A DNA stretch of 64,000 bases, from contig CM049316.1 of NCBI GenBank assembly GCA_026874595.1, positions 72,881,176 to 72,945,175 of the forward strand. Reading direction: 5' to 3'. The DNA comes from Sipunculus nudus. Taxonomy: Eukaryota; Annelida; Sipuncula; Golfingiida; Sipunculidae. Position numbers and translations under genes: made by a program. Below the pieces are notes generated by a model. It made no database searches and was not told the origin of the DNA. It was given only the letters and a program-made list of their open reading frames with translations. Of the stretch, positions 35,823-48,582 are shown one piece after another (within the stretch, counting starts at the first letter, position 1; the number at the start of each line of letters is the position of its first letter).

Positions 35823-36799
35823 ACGCAAGATGAGGTTTATTTTGCGAGTAGAAAGGTGAATCAGTGTGTCTTTGAACAGAATAATTTAGTTTTTTAGATG
35901 TCTTATTCTTGATTGTACAGTATAGACTTGTTTCTGTGAAGGGATTCTGTTGGTTTTGTCAGGAGAAAGCTGCAATCTTGCTATTGGCAGGTTGTACCTC
36001 TTGCTTGTACAAGAAATAACTTCCAGTCAGTACAGAGGGATTTCTGTTCTCTTGAATTTAGATGATGTGCATGCAGTGTGAACATTTTGAGCATTCCCAA
36101 ACAAAATTTGAGCATAATATAAACTAGAAACCAGCATTGGTTTTACACTGAAATCCAGGACTGTGTTTCTATATAGTGTCCTTGACCACGAGTCATTTGC
36201 CCTACTAGAAGTTAACTTCCTGTTGGGAGAGGGCTTGCTTCTCGCTATTGAGGGGTCTGATTTTTCCCGTTGCAGGAGTTCACCTCTACCTAATATGGAA
36301 AAATTGTTGATATTGGAACATTCATTTGAGCATTTTGAGCATGCCCAAACAAAATTTGAGCATTATATAAACTAGAAACCAGCATTGGTTTTACACTGAA
36401 ATCCAGGAGTGTGTTTCTATATAGTGTCCTTGACCACGAGTCATTTGCTCCTACTAGAAGTTAACTTCCTGTTGGGAGAGGGCTTGCTTCTCGCTATTGA
36501 GGGGTCTGTTTTTTCCCGTTGCAGGAGTTCACTTCTACCTAATATGGAAAATTGTTGATATTGGAACATTCATTTGCTTTGCTCATAATAGAAGTTAACA
36601 TCTTGTTGGGAGAAGTCTGGCTTCTCGCTATTGAGGGGTCTGTTTTTTGCCGTTGCAGGAGTTCACTTCTGGCTAGTTGAGAGGAATTTATCCTGAAAAG
36701 TATAAAATTGATGATGTTTAGGAAGCACCATTAAACTTTGAGGCCAAGCGGAAAAATGGTTCCCGTGACAAAAAACAGATTGGAAGTGAACTTTGTTGT
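35823..36799 (+). repeat. Monomer 43, 977 bp, compound, 34-bp deletion
   Basis: Deleted head acgcaagatgagg; jump at 36316-36334; private cacctctacc. Begins row 1. Confidence 0.92.
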
Positions 36800-37832
36800 A
36801 CGCAAGAATACACAAGTCTGATTTGTATACGACTATCAGGATGAGGATTATTTTGCGAGCAGAAAGGGTGAAACAGTGTTTCTTTGAACATAATGATTTA
36901 GTTTTATAGATGTCTTATTCTTGATTGTACAGTATAGACTTGTTTCTGTGGAGGGCTTCTGTTGGTTTTGTCAGGAGAAAGCTGCAATCTTTCTATTGGC
37001 AGGTTGTACCTCTGGCTTGTACAAGAAATAACTTCCAGTCAGTACAGAGGGATTTCTGTTCTCTTGAATTTTGATGATGTGCATGCAGTGTGAACATTTT
37101 GAGCATTCCCATACAAAATTTGAGCATAATATAAACTAGAAACCAGCATTGGTTTTACACTGAAATCCAGGAGTGTGTTTCTATATAGTGTCCTTGACCA
37201 CGAGTCATTTGCTCCTACTAGAAGTTAACTTCCTGTTGGGAGAGGGCTTGCTTCTCGCTATTGAGGGGTCTGTTTTTCCCGTTGCAGGAGTTCACTTCTA
37301 CCTAATATGGAAAAATTGTTGATATTGGAACATTCATTTGCTTTGCTTTTAACAGAAGTTAACTTCCTGTTGGGAGAGGGCTGGCTTCTCGCTATTGAGG
37401 GGTCTGTTTTTTTGCCGTTGCAGGAGTTCACTTCTACCTAACATGGAAAAATTGTTGATATTGGAACATTCATTTGCTTTGCTTTTAACAGAAGTTAACT
37501 TCCTGTTGGGAGAGGGCTGGCTTCTCGCTATTGAGGGGTCTGTTTTTGCCGTTGCAGGAGTTCACTTCTACCTAATATGGAAAATTGTTGATATTAGAAC
37601 ATTCATTTGCTTTGCTCATAATAGAAGTTAACATCCTGTTGGGAGAAGTTTGGCTTCTCGCTATTGATGGGTCTGTTTTTTGCCGTTGCAGGAGTTCACT
37701 TCTGGCTAGTTGAGAGGAATTTATCCTGAAAAGTATAAAATTGATGATGTTTAGGAAGCACCATTAAACTTTGAGGCCAAGCGGAAAAATGGTTCCCGTG
37801 ACAAAAAACAGATTGTAAGTGAACTTTGTTGT
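36800..37832 (+). repeat. Monomer 44, 1033 bp, four units
   Basis: Units at 37221-37703 with T runs of 5, 7, 5 and 6. Carries gagcagaaagggtg and cccatacaaaa. A single-copy gattgtaag near 37812 replaces gattggaag. Confidence 0.92.
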
Positions 37833-38593
37833 ACGCAAGAATACACAAGTCTGATTTGTATACGACTATCAGGATGAGGATTATTTTGCGAGTAGAAAGG
37901 TGAAACAGTGTTTCTTTGAACATAATGATTTAGTTTTATAGATGTCTTATTCTTGATTGTACAGTATAGACTTGTTTCTGTGGAGGGCTTCTGTTGGTTT
38001 TGTCAGGAGAAAGCTGCAATCTTTCTATTGGCAGGTTGTACCTCTTGCTTGTACAAGAAATAACTTCCAGTCAGTACAGAGGGATTTCTGTTCTCTTGAA
38101 TTTTGATGATGTGCATGCAGTGTGAACATTTTGAGCATTCCCATACAAAATTTGAGCATAATATAAACTAGAAACCAGCATTGGTTTTACACTGAAATCC
38201 AGGAGTGTGTTTCTATATAGTGTCCTTGACCACGAGTCATTTGCTCCTACTAGAAGTTAACTTCCTGTTGGAAGAGGGCTTGCTTCTCGCTATTGAGGGG
38301 TCTGTTTTTACCCGTTGCAGGAGTTCACTTCTACCTAATATGAAAAATTGTTGATATTGGAACATTCATTTGCTTTGCTCATAACAGAAGTTAACTTTCT
38401 GTTGGGAGAGTGCAGGCTTCTCGCTATTGAGGGGTCTGTTTTTTGACGTTGCAGGAGTTCACTTCTGGCTAATAGAGAGGAATTTATCCTGGAAAGTATA
38501 AAATTGATGCTGTTTAAGAAGCACAATTAAACTTTGAGGCCAAGCGGAAAAATGCTTCCCGTGACGAAACAGATTGGATGTGAACTTTGTTGT
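37833..38593 (+). repeat. Monomer 45, 761 bp, two units
   Basis: Carries gttggaagaggg, gagtgcaggc and tttttgacg. Private tttaagaagcacaatt near 38512 where later rows have tttaggaagcaccatt. Confidence 0.9.
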
Positions 38594-39357
38594 ATGCAAG
38601 AATACACAAGTCTGATTTGTATACGACTATCAGGATGAGGTTTATTTTGCGAGTAGAAAGGTGAAACAATGTTTCTTTGAACAGAATAATTTAGTTTTAT
38701 AGATGTTTTATTCTTGATTGTACAGTATAGACTTGTTTCTGTGAAGGGCTTCTGTTGGTTTTGTCAGGAGAAAGCTGCAATTTTTTTATTGACAGGTTGT
38801 ACCTCTTGCTTGTACAAGAAATAACTTCCAGCCAGTACAGAGGGATTTCTGTTCTCTTGAATTTTGATGATATGCATGCAGTGTGAACATTTCGAGCATG
38901 TCCAAACAAAATTTGAGCATAATATAAACTAGAAACCAGCATTGGTTTTACACTGAAATCCAGGAGTGTGTTTCTATATAGTGTCCTTGACCACGAGTCA
39001 TTTGCTCCTACTAGAAGTTAACTTCCTGTTGGGAGAGGGCTTGCTTCTCGCGATTGAGGGGTCTGTTTTTTCCCGTTGCAGGAGTTCACTTCTACCTAAT
39101 ATGGAAAAATTGTTGATATTGGAACATTCATTTGTTTTGCTTTTAACAGAAATTAACTTCCTGTTGGGAGAGGGCTGGCTTCTCGATATTGAGGGGTCTG
39201 TTTTTTACCGTTGCAGCAGTTCACTTCTGGCTAGTAGAGAGGAATATATCCTGGAAAGTATAAAATTGATGCTGTTTAGGAAGCACCATTATACTTTGGG
39301 GCCAAGCGGAAAAATGGTTCCCGTGACAAAACACAGATTGGAAGTAAACTTTGTTGT
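38594..39357 (+). repeat. Monomer 46, 764 bp, two units
   Basis: Carries gcaatttttttattg, cagccagtac, catttgttttgc and gttgcagcag. Tail reads ttatacttt. Confidence 0.9.
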
Positions 39358-40119
39358 ATGCAAGAACACACAAGTCTGATTTGTATACGACTATCAGGAT
39401 GAGGTTTATTTTGCGAGTAGAAAGGTGAAACAGTGTGTCTTTGAAAAGAATAATGTAGTTTTATTGATGTCTTATTCTTGATTGTACAGTATAGACTTGT
39501 TTCTGTGAAGGGCTTCTGTTGGTTTTGTCAGGAGAAAGCTGCAATCTTGCTATTGGCAGGTTGTACCTCTTGCTTGTACAAGGAATAACTTCCAGTCAGT
39601 ACAGAGGGATTTCTGTTCTCTTGAACTTTGATGATGTGCATGCAGTGTGAACATTTTGAGCATGCCCAAACAAAATTTGAGCATAATATAAACTAGAAAC
39701 CAGCATTGGTTTTACACTGAAATCCAGGAGTGTGTTTCTATATAGTGTCCTTGACCACGAGTCATTTGCTCCTACTAGAAGTTAACTTCCTGTTGGGAGA
39801 GGGCTAGCTTCTCGCTATTGAGGGGTCTGTTTTTGCCCGTTGCAGGAGTTCACTTCTACCTAATATGGAAAAATTGTTGATATTGGAACATTCATTTGCT
39901 TTGCTTTTAACAGAAGTTAACTTCCTGTTGGGAGAGGGCTGGCTTCTCGCTATTGAGGGGTCTGTTTTTTGCCATTGCAGGAGTTAACTTCTGGCTAATA
40001 GAGAGGAATTTATCCTGGAAAGTATAAAATTGATGCTGTTTAGGAAGCACAATTAAACTTTGGAGCCAAGCGGAAAAATGGTTCCCATGACAAAACAGAT
40101 TTGAAGTGAACTTTGTTGT
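39358..40119 (+). repeat. Monomer 47, 762 bp, two units
   Basis: Head gaaaagaataatg; then acaaggaataac, gaactttgatg, ggctagcttc and gccattgcaggagttaac. Rows 2, 4 and 5 have three units here. Private aagaacacac at 39363. Confidence 0.9.
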
Positions 40120-40883
40120 ACGCAAGAATACACAAGTCTGATTTGTATACGACTATCAGGATGAGGTTTATTTTGCGAGTAGAAAGGTGAAACAGTGTGT
40201 CTTTGAACAGAATAATTTAGTTTAATAGATGTTTTATTCTTGATTGTACAGTATAGACTTGTTTCTGTGAAGGGCTTCTGTTGGTTTTGTCAGGAGAAAG
40301 CTGCAATCTTGCTATTGGCCGGTTGTACCTCTTGCTTGTACAAGAAATGACTTCCAGTCAGTACAGAGGGATTTCTGTTCTCTTGAATTTTGATGATGTG
40401 CATGCAGTGTGAACATTTTGAGCATTCCCAAACAAAATTTGAGCATAATATAAATTAGAAACCAGCATTGGTTTTACACTGAAATCCAGGAGTGTGTTTC
40501 TATATAGTGTCCTTGACTACGAGTCATTTGCTCCTACTAGAAATTAACTTCCTGTTGGGAGAGGGCTTGCTTCTCGCGATTGAGGGGTCTGTTTTTTCCC
40601 GTTGCAGGAGTTCACTTCTACCTAATATGGAAAAATTGTTGATATTGGAACATTCATTTGCTTTGCTTTTAACAGAAATTAACTTCCTGTTGGGAGAGGG
40701 CTGGCTTCTCGATATTGAGGGGTCTGTTTTTTACCGTTGCAGGAGTTCACTTCTGGCTAGTAGAGAGGAATTTATCCTGGAAAGTATAAAATTGATGCTG
40801 TTTAGGAAGCACCATTATACTTTGGGGCCAAGCGGAAAAATGGTTCCCGTGACAAAACACAGATTGGAAGTAAACTTTGTTGT
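40120..40883 (+). repeat. Monomer 48, 764 bp, two units
   Basis: Same type as monomer 1 but with gaaattaac in the first unit; carries aaattagaaacc. Confidence 0.9.
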
Positions 40884-41646
40884 ATGCAAGAATACACAAG
40901 TCTGATTTGTATACGACTATCAGGATGAGGTTTATTTTGCGAGTAGAAAGGTGAAACAGTGTGTCTTTGAAAAGAATAATGTAGTTTTATTGATGTCTTA
41001 TTCTTGATTGTACAGTATAGACTTGTTTCTGTGAAGGGCTTCTGTTGGTTTTGTCAGGAGAAAGCTGCAATCTTGCTATTGGCCGGTTGTACCTCTTGCT
41101 TGTACAAGAAATGACTTCCAGTCAGTACAGAGGGATTTCTGTTCTCTTGAATTTTGATGATGTGCATGCAGTGTGAACATTTTGAGCATTCCCAAACAAA
41201 ATTTGAGCATAATATAAACTAGAAACCAGCATTGGTTTTACAGTGAAATCCGGGAGTGTGTTTCTATATAGTGTCCTTGACTACGAGTCATTTGCTCCCA
41301 CTAGAAGTTAACTTCCTGTTTGGATAGGGCTTGCTTCTCGCTATTGAGGGGTCTGTTTTTTCCCGTTGCAGGAGTTCACTTCTACCTAATATGGAAAAAT
41401 TGTTGATATTGGAACATTCATTTGCTTTGCTTATAACAGAAGTTAACTTCCTGTTGGGAGAGGGCTGGCTTCTCGCTATTGAGGGGTCTGTTTTTTTGCC
41501 GTTGAAGGAGTTCACTTCTGGCTAATAGAGAGGAATTTATCCTGAAAAGTATAAAATTGATGCCGTTTAGGAAGCACCATTAAACTTTGAGGCCAAGCGG
41601 AAAAATGGTTCCCTTGACAAAACAGATTGGAAGTGAACTTTGTTGT
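40884..41646 (+). repeat. Monomer 49, 763 bp, two units, hybrid
   Basis: Head gaaaagaataatg (61892 type) joined, before ggccggttg near 41082, to the 35060 type. It looks like the deletion product of a pair such as 61892 plus 62924. Confidence 0.9.
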
Positions 41647-42623
41647 ACGCAAGATGAGGTTTATTTTGCGAGTAGAAAGGTGAATCAGTGTGTCTTTGAA
41701 CAGAATAATTTAGTTTTTTAGATGTCTTATTCTTGATTGTACAGTATAGACTTGTTTCTGTGAAGGGATTCTGTTGGTTTTGTCAGGAGAAAGCTGCAAT
41801 CTTGCTATTGGCAGGTTGTACCTCTTGCTTGTACAAGAAATAACTTCCAGTCAGTACAGAGGGATTTCTGTTCTCTTGAATTTAGATGATGTGCATGCAG
41901 TGTGAATATTTTGAGCATTCCCAAACAAAATTTGAGCATAATATAAACTAGAAACCAGCATTGGTTTTACACTGAAATCCAGGACTGTGTTTCTATATAG
42001 TGTCCTTGACCACGAGTCATTTGCCCTACTAGAAGTTAACTTCCTGTTGGGAGAGGGCTTGCTTCTCGCTATTGAGGGGTCTGATTTTTCCCGTTGCAGG
42101 AGTTCACCTCTACCTAATATGGAAAAATTGTTGATATTGGAACATTCATTTGAGCATTTTGAGCATGCCCAAACAAAATTTGAGCATTATATAAACTAGA
42201 AACCAGCATTGGTTTTACACTGAAATCCAGGAGTGTGTTTCTATATAGTGTCCTTGACCACGAGTCATTTGCTCCTACTAGAAGTTAACTTCCTGTTGGG
42301 AGAGGGCTTGCTTCTCGCTATTGAGGGGTCTGTTTTTTCCCGTTGCAGGAGTTCACTTCTACCTAATATGGAAAATTGTTGATATTGGAACATTCATTTG
42401 CTTTGCTCATAATAGAAGTTAACATCTTGTTGGGAGAAGTCTGGCTTCTCGCTATTGAGGGGTCTGTTTTTTGCCGTTGCAGGAGTTCACTTCTGGCTAG
42501 TTGAGAGGAATTTATCCTGAAAAGTATAAAATTGATGATGTTTAGGAAGCACCATTAAACTTTGAGGCCAAGCGGAAAAATGGTTCCCGTGACAAAAAAC
42601 AGATTGGAAGTGAACTTTGTTGT
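41647..42623 (+). repeat. Monomer 50, 977 bp, compound, 34-bp deletion
   Basis: Row 2 copy of 35823; jump at 42140-42158; private gtgaatatt near 41903. Confidence 0.92.
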
Positions 42624-43656
42624 ACGCAAGAATACACAAGTCTGATTTGTATACGACTATCAGGATGAGGATTATTTTGCGAGCAGAAAGGGTGAAACAG
42701 TGTTTCTTTGAACATAATGATTTAGTTTTATAGATGTCTTATTCTTGATTGTACAGTATAGACTTGTTTCTGTGGAGGGCTTCTGTTGGTTTTGTCAGGA
42801 GAAAGCTGCAATCTTTCTATTGGCAGGTTGTACCTCTGGCTTGTACAAGAAATAACTTCCAGTCAGTACAGAGGGATTTCTGTTCTCTTGAATTTTGATG
42901 ATGTGCATGCAGTGTGAACATTTTGAGCATTCCCATACAAAATTTGAGCATAATATAAACTAGAAACCAGCATTGGTTTTACACTGAAATCCAGGAGTGT
43001 GTTTCTATATAGTGTCCTTGACCACGAGTCATTTGCTCCTACTAGAAGTTAACTTCCTGTTGGGAGAGGGCTTGCTTCTCGCTATTGAGGGGTCTGTTTT
43101 TCCCGTTGCAGGAGTTCACTTCTACCTAATATGGAAAAATTGTTGATATTGGAACATTCATTTGCTTTGCTTTTAACAGAAGTTAACTTCCTGTTGGGAG
43201 AGGGCTGGCTTCTCGCTATTGAGGGGTCTGTTTTTTTGCCGTTGCAGGAGTTCACTTCTACCTAACATGGAAAAATTGTTGATATTGGAACATTCATTTG
43301 CTTTGCTTTTAACAGAAGTTAACTTCCTGTTGGGAGAGGGCTGGCTTCTCGCTATTGAGGGGTCTGTTTTTGCCGTTGCAGGAGTTCACTTCTACCTAAT
43401 ATGGAAAATTGTTGATATTAGAACATTCATTTGCTTTGCTCGTAATAGAAGTTAACATCCTGTTGGGAGAAGTTTGGCTTCTCGCTATTGATGGGTCTGT
43501 TTTTTGCCGTTGCAGGAGTTCACTTCTGGCTAGTTGAGAGGAATTTATCCTGAAAAGTATAAAATTGATGATGTTTAGGAAGCACCATTAAACTTTGAGG
43601 CCAAGCGGAAAAATGGTTCCCGTGACAAAAAACAGATTGGAAGTGAACTTTGTTGT
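42624..43656 (+). repeat. Monomer 51, 1033 bp, four units
   Basis: Row 2 copy of 36800; units at 43045-43527; ctcgtaata near 43439. Confidence 0.92.
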
Positions 43657-44417
43657 ACGCAAGAATACACAAGTCTGATTTGTATACGACTATCAGGATG
43701 AGGATTATTTTGCGAGTAGAAAGGTGAAACAGTGTTTCTTTGAACATAATGATTTAGTTTTATAGATGTCTTATTCTTGATTGTACAGTATAGACTTGTT
43801 TCTGTGGAGGGCTTCTGTTGGTTTTGTCAGGAGAAAGCTGCAATCTTTCTATTGGCAGGTTGTACCTCTTGCTTGTACAAGAAATAACTTCCAGTCAGTA
43901 CAGAGGGATTTCTGTTCTCTTGAATTTTGATGATGTGCATGCAGTGTGAACATTTTGAGCATTCCCATACAAAATTTGAGCATAATATAAACTAGAAACC
44001 AGCATTGGTTTTACACTGAAATCCAGGAGTGTGTTTCTATATAGTGTCCTTGACCACGAGTCATTTGCTCCTACTAGAAGTTAACTTCCTGTTGGAAGAG
44101 GGCTTGCTTCTCGCTATTGAGGGGTCTGTTTTTACCCGTTGCAGGAGTTCACTTCTACCTAATATGAAAAATTGTTGATATTGGAACATTCATTTGCTTT
44201 GCTCATAACAGAAGTTAACTTTCTGTTGGGAGAGTGCAGGCTTCTTGCTATTGAGGGGTCTGTTTTTTGACGTTGCAGGAGTTCACTTCTGGCTAATAGA
44301 GAGGAATTTATCCTGGAAAGTATAAAATTGATGCTGTTTAGGAAGCACCATTAAACTTTGAGGCCAAGCGGAAAAGTGCTTCCCGTGACGAAACAGATTG
44401 GATGTGAACTTTGTTGT
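43657..44417 (+). repeat. Monomer 52, 761 bp, two units
   Basis: Row 2 copy of 37833; cttcttgct at 44241 and private aaaagtgctt near 44372. Confidence 0.9.
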
Positions 44418-45181
44418 ATGCAAGAATACACAAGTCTGATTTGTATACGACTATCAGGATGAGGTTTATTTTGCGAGTAGAAAGGTGAAACAATGTTTCT
44501 TTGAACAGAATAATTTAGTTTTATAGATGTTTTATTCTTGATTGTACAGTATAGACTTGTTTCTGTGAAGGGCTTCTGTTGGTTTTGTCAGGAGAAAGCT
44601 GCAATTTTTTTATTGACAGGTTGTACCTCTTGCTTGTACAAGAAATAACTTCCAGTCAGTACAGAGGGATTTCTGTTCTCTTGAATTTTGATGATATGCA
44701 TGCAGTGTGAACATTTCGAGCATGTCCAAACAAAATTTGAGCATAATATAAACTAGAAACCAGCATTGGTTTTACACTGAAATCCAGGAGTGTGTTTCTA
44801 TATAGTGTCCTTGACCACGAGTCATTTGCTCCTACTAGAAGTTAACTTCCTGTTGGGAGAGGGCTTGCTTCTCGCGATTGAGGGGTCTGTTTTTTCCCGT
44901 TGCAGGAGTTCACTTCTACCTAATATGGAAAAATTGTTGATATTGGAACATTCATTTGTTTTGCTTTTAACAGAAATTAACTTCCTGTTGGGAGAGGGCT
45001 GGCTTCTCGATATTGAGGGGTCTGTTTTTTACCGTTGCAGCAGTTCACTTCTGGCTAGTAGAGAGGAATATATCCTGGAAAGTATAAAATTGATGCTGTT
45101 TAGGAAGCACCATTATACTTTGGGGCCAAGCGGAAAAATGGTTCCCGTGACAAAACACAGATTGGAAGTAAACTTTGTTGT
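44418..45181 (+). repeat. Monomer 53, 764 bp, two units
   Basis: Row 2 copy of 38594 with cagtcagtac in place of cagccagtac near 44654. Confidence 0.9.
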
Positions 45182-46078
45182 ATGCAAGAATACACAAGTC
45201 TGATTTGTATACGACTATCAGGATGAGGTTTATTTTGCGAGTAGAAAGGTGAAACAGTGTGTCTTTGAAAAGAATAATGTAGTTTTATTGATGTCTTATT
45301 CTTGATTGTACAGTATAGACTTGTTTCTGTGAAGGGCTTCTGTTGGTTTTGTCAGGAGAAAGCTGCAATCTTGCTATTGGCAGGTTGTACCTCTTGCTTG
45401 TACAAGGAATAACTTCCAGTCAGTACAGAGGGATTTCTGTTCTCTTGAACTTTGATGATGTGCATGCAGTGTGAACATTTTGAGCATGCCCAAACAAAAT
45501 TTGAGCATAATATAAACTAGAAACCAGCATTGGTTTTACACTGAAATCCAGGAGTGTGTTTCTATATAGTGTCCTTGACCACGAGTCATTTGCTCCTACT
45601 AGAAGTTAACTTCCTGTTGGGAGAGGGCTAGCTTCTCGCTATTGAGGGGTCTGTTTTTGCCCGTTGCAGGAGTTCACTTCTACCTAATATGGAAAAATTG
45701 TTGATATTGGAACATTCATTTGCTTTGCTTTTAACAGAAGTTAACTTCCTGTTTGGAGAGGGCTGGTTTCTCGCTATTGAGGGGTCTGTTTTTTGCCGAT
45801 GCATGAGTTCACTTCTACCTAACATGGAAAAATTGTTGATATTGGAACATTCATTTGCTTTGCTTATAACAGAAGTTAACTTCCTGTTGGGAGAGGGCTG
45901 GCTTCTCGCTATTGAGGGGTCTGTTTTTTGCCATTGCAGGAGTTAACTTCTGGCTAATAGAGAGGAATTTATCCTGGAAAGTATAAAATTGATGCTGTTT
46001 AGGAAGCACAATTAAACTTTGGAGCCAAGCGGAAAAATGGTTCCCATGACAAAACAGATTTGAAGTGAACTTTGTTGT
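45182..46078 (+). repeat. Monomer 54, 897 bp, three units
   Basis: Units at 45602-45951; the middle one has ctggtttctc and gccgatgcatgag. Row 1 lacks this unit. Confidence 0.92.
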
Positions 46079-46842
46079 ACGCAAGAATACACAAGTCTGA
46101 TTTGTATACGACTATCAGGATGAGGTTTATTTTGCGAGTAGAAAGGTGAAACAGTGTGTCTTTGAACAGAATAATTTAGTTTAATAGATGTTTTATTCTT
46201 GATTGTACAGTATAGACTTGTTTCTGTGAAGGGCTTCTGTTGGTTTTGTCAGGAGAAAGCTGCAATCTTGCTATTGGCCGGTTGTACCTCTTGCTTGTAC
46301 AAGAAATGACTTCCAGTCAGTACAGAGGGATTTCTGTTCTCTTGAATTTTGATGATGTGCATGCAGTGTGAACATTTTGAGCATTCCCAAACAAAATTTG
46401 AGCATAATATAAATTAGAAACCAGCATTGGTTTTACACTGAAATCCAGGAGTGTGTTTCTATATAGTGTCCTTGACTACGAGTCATTTGCTCCTACTAGA
46501 AATAAACTTCCTGTTGGGAGAGGGCTTGCTTCTCGCGATTGAGGGGTCTGTTTTTTCCCGTTGCAGGAGTTCACTTCTACCTAATATGGAAAAATTGTTG
46601 ATATTGGAACATTCATTTGCTTTGCTTTTAACAGAAATTAACTTCCTGTTGGGAGAGGGCTGGCTTCTCGATATTGAGGGGTCTGTTTTTTACCGTTGCA
46701 GGAGTTCACTTCTGGCTAGTAGAGAGGAATTTATCCTGGAAAGTATAAAATTGATGCTGTTTAGGAAGCACCATTATGCTTTGGGGCCAAGCGGAAAAAT
46801 GGTTCCCGTGACAAAACACAGATTGGAAGTAAACTTTGTTGT
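46079..46842 (+). repeat. Monomer 55, 764 bp, two units
   Basis: Monomer 1 type with gaaataaac; tail reads ttatgcttt. Confidence 0.9.
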
Positions 46843-47605
46843 ATGCAAGAATACACAAGTCTGATTTGTATACGACTATCAGGATGAGGTTTATTTTGCG
46901 AGTAGAAAGGTGAAACAGTGTGTCTTTGAAAAGAATAATGTAGTTTTATTGATGTCTTATTCTTGATTGTACAGTATAGACTTGTTTCTGTGAAGGGCTT
47001 CTGTTGGTTTTGTCAGGAGAAAGCTGCAATCTTGCTATTGGCCGGTTGTACCTCTTGCTTGTACAAGAAATGACTTCCAGTCAGTACAGAGGGATTTCTG
47101 TTCTCTTGAATTTTGATGATGTGCATGCAGTGTGAACATTTTGAGCATTCCCAAACAAAATTTGAGCATAATATAAACTAGAAACCAGCATTGGTTTTAC
47201 AGTGAAATCCGGGAGTGTGTTTCTATATAGTGTCCTTGACTACGAGTCATTTGCTCCCACTAGAAGTTAACTTCCTGTTTGGATAGGGCTTGCTTCTCGC
47301 TATTGAGGGGTCTGTTTTTTCCCGTTGCAGGAGTTCACTTCTACCTAATATGGAAAAATTGTTGATATTGGAACATTCATTTGCTTTGCTTATAACAGAA
47401 GTTAACTTCCTGTTGGGAGAGGGCTGGCTTCTCGCTATTGAGGGGTCTGTTTTTTTGCCGTTGAAGGAGTTCACTTCTGGCTAATAGAGAGGAATTTATC
47501 CTGAAAAGTATAAAATTGATGCCGTTTAGGAAGCACCATTAAACTTTGAGGCCAAGCGGAAAAATGGTTCCCTTGACAAAACAGATTGGAAGTGAACTTT
47601 GTTGT
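46843..47605 (+). repeat. Monomer 56, 763 bp, two units, hybrid
   Basis: Row 2 copy of 40884; no difference noticed. Confidence 0.9.
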
Positions 47606-48582
47606 ACGCAAGATGAGGTTTATTTTGCGAGTAGAAAGGTGAATCAGTGTGTCTTTGAACAGAATAATTTAGTTTTTTAGATGTCTTATTCTTGATTGTA
47701 CAGTATAGACTTGTTTCTGTGAAGGGATTCTGTTGGTTTTGTCAGGAGAAAGCTGCAATCTTGCTATTGGCAGGTTGTACCTCTTGCTTGTACAAGAAAT
47801 AACTTCCAGTCAGTACAGAGGGATTTCTGTTCTCTTGAATTTAGATGATGTGCATGCAGTGTGAACATTTTGAGCATTCCCAAACAAAATTTGAGCATAA
47901 TATAAACTAGAAACCAGCATTGGTTTTACACTGAAATCCAGGACTGTGTTTCTATATAGTGTCCTTGACCACGAGTCATTTGCCCTACTAGAAGTTAACT
48001 TCCTGTTGGGAGAGGGCTTGCTTCTCGCTATTGAGGGGTCTGATTTTTCCCGTTGCAGGAGTTCACCTCTACCTAATATGGAAAAATTGTTGATATTGGA
48101 ACATTCATTTGAGCATTTTGAGCATGCCCAAACAAAATTTGAGCATTATATAAACTAGAAACCAGCATTGGTTTTACACTGAAATCCAGGAGTGTGTTTC
48201 TATATAGTGTCCTTGACCACGAGTCATTTGCTCCTACTAGAAGTTAACTTCCTGTTGGGAGAGGGCTTGCTTCTCGCTATTGAGGGGTCTGTTTTTTCCC
48301 GTTGCAGGAGTTCACTTCTACCTAATATGGAAAATTGTTGATATTGGAACATTCATTTGCTTTGCTCATAATAGAAGTTAACATCTTGTTGGGAGAAGTC
48401 TGGCTTCTCGCTATTGAGGGGTCTGTTTTTTGCCGTTGCAGGAGTTCACTTCTGGCTAGTTGAGAGGAATTTATCCTGAAAAGTATAAAATTGATGATGT
48501 TTAGGAAGCACCATTAAACTTTGAGGCCAAGCGGAAAAATGGTTCCCGTGACAAAAAACAGATTGGAAGTGAACTTTGTTGT
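47606..48582 (+). repeat. Monomer 57, 977 bp, compound, 34-bp deletion
   Basis: Row 3 copy of 35823; jump at 48099-48117. Confidence 0.92.

Larger units (their letters stand above)
35823..41646 (+). repeat. Seven-monomer higher-order unit B, row 1 (5,824 bp)
   Basis: Monomer lengths are 977, 1033, 761, 764, 762, 764 and 763. The row starts with a 34-bp-deleted compound monomer and ends with a hybrid whose head is gaaaagaataatg type and whose middle and tail are the 35060 type (cagtgaaatccggg). Confidence 0.93.
41647..47605 (+). repeat. Seven-monomer higher-order unit B, row 2 (5,959 bp)
   Basis: Same order as row 1; 135 bp longer because the fifth monomer (45182) has three units. Private variants noticed: gtgaatatt at 41903, cttcttgct at 44241 (shared with row 4), aaaagtgctt at 44372, and cagtcagtac at 44654 where other rows have cagccagtac. 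Confidence 0.93.
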
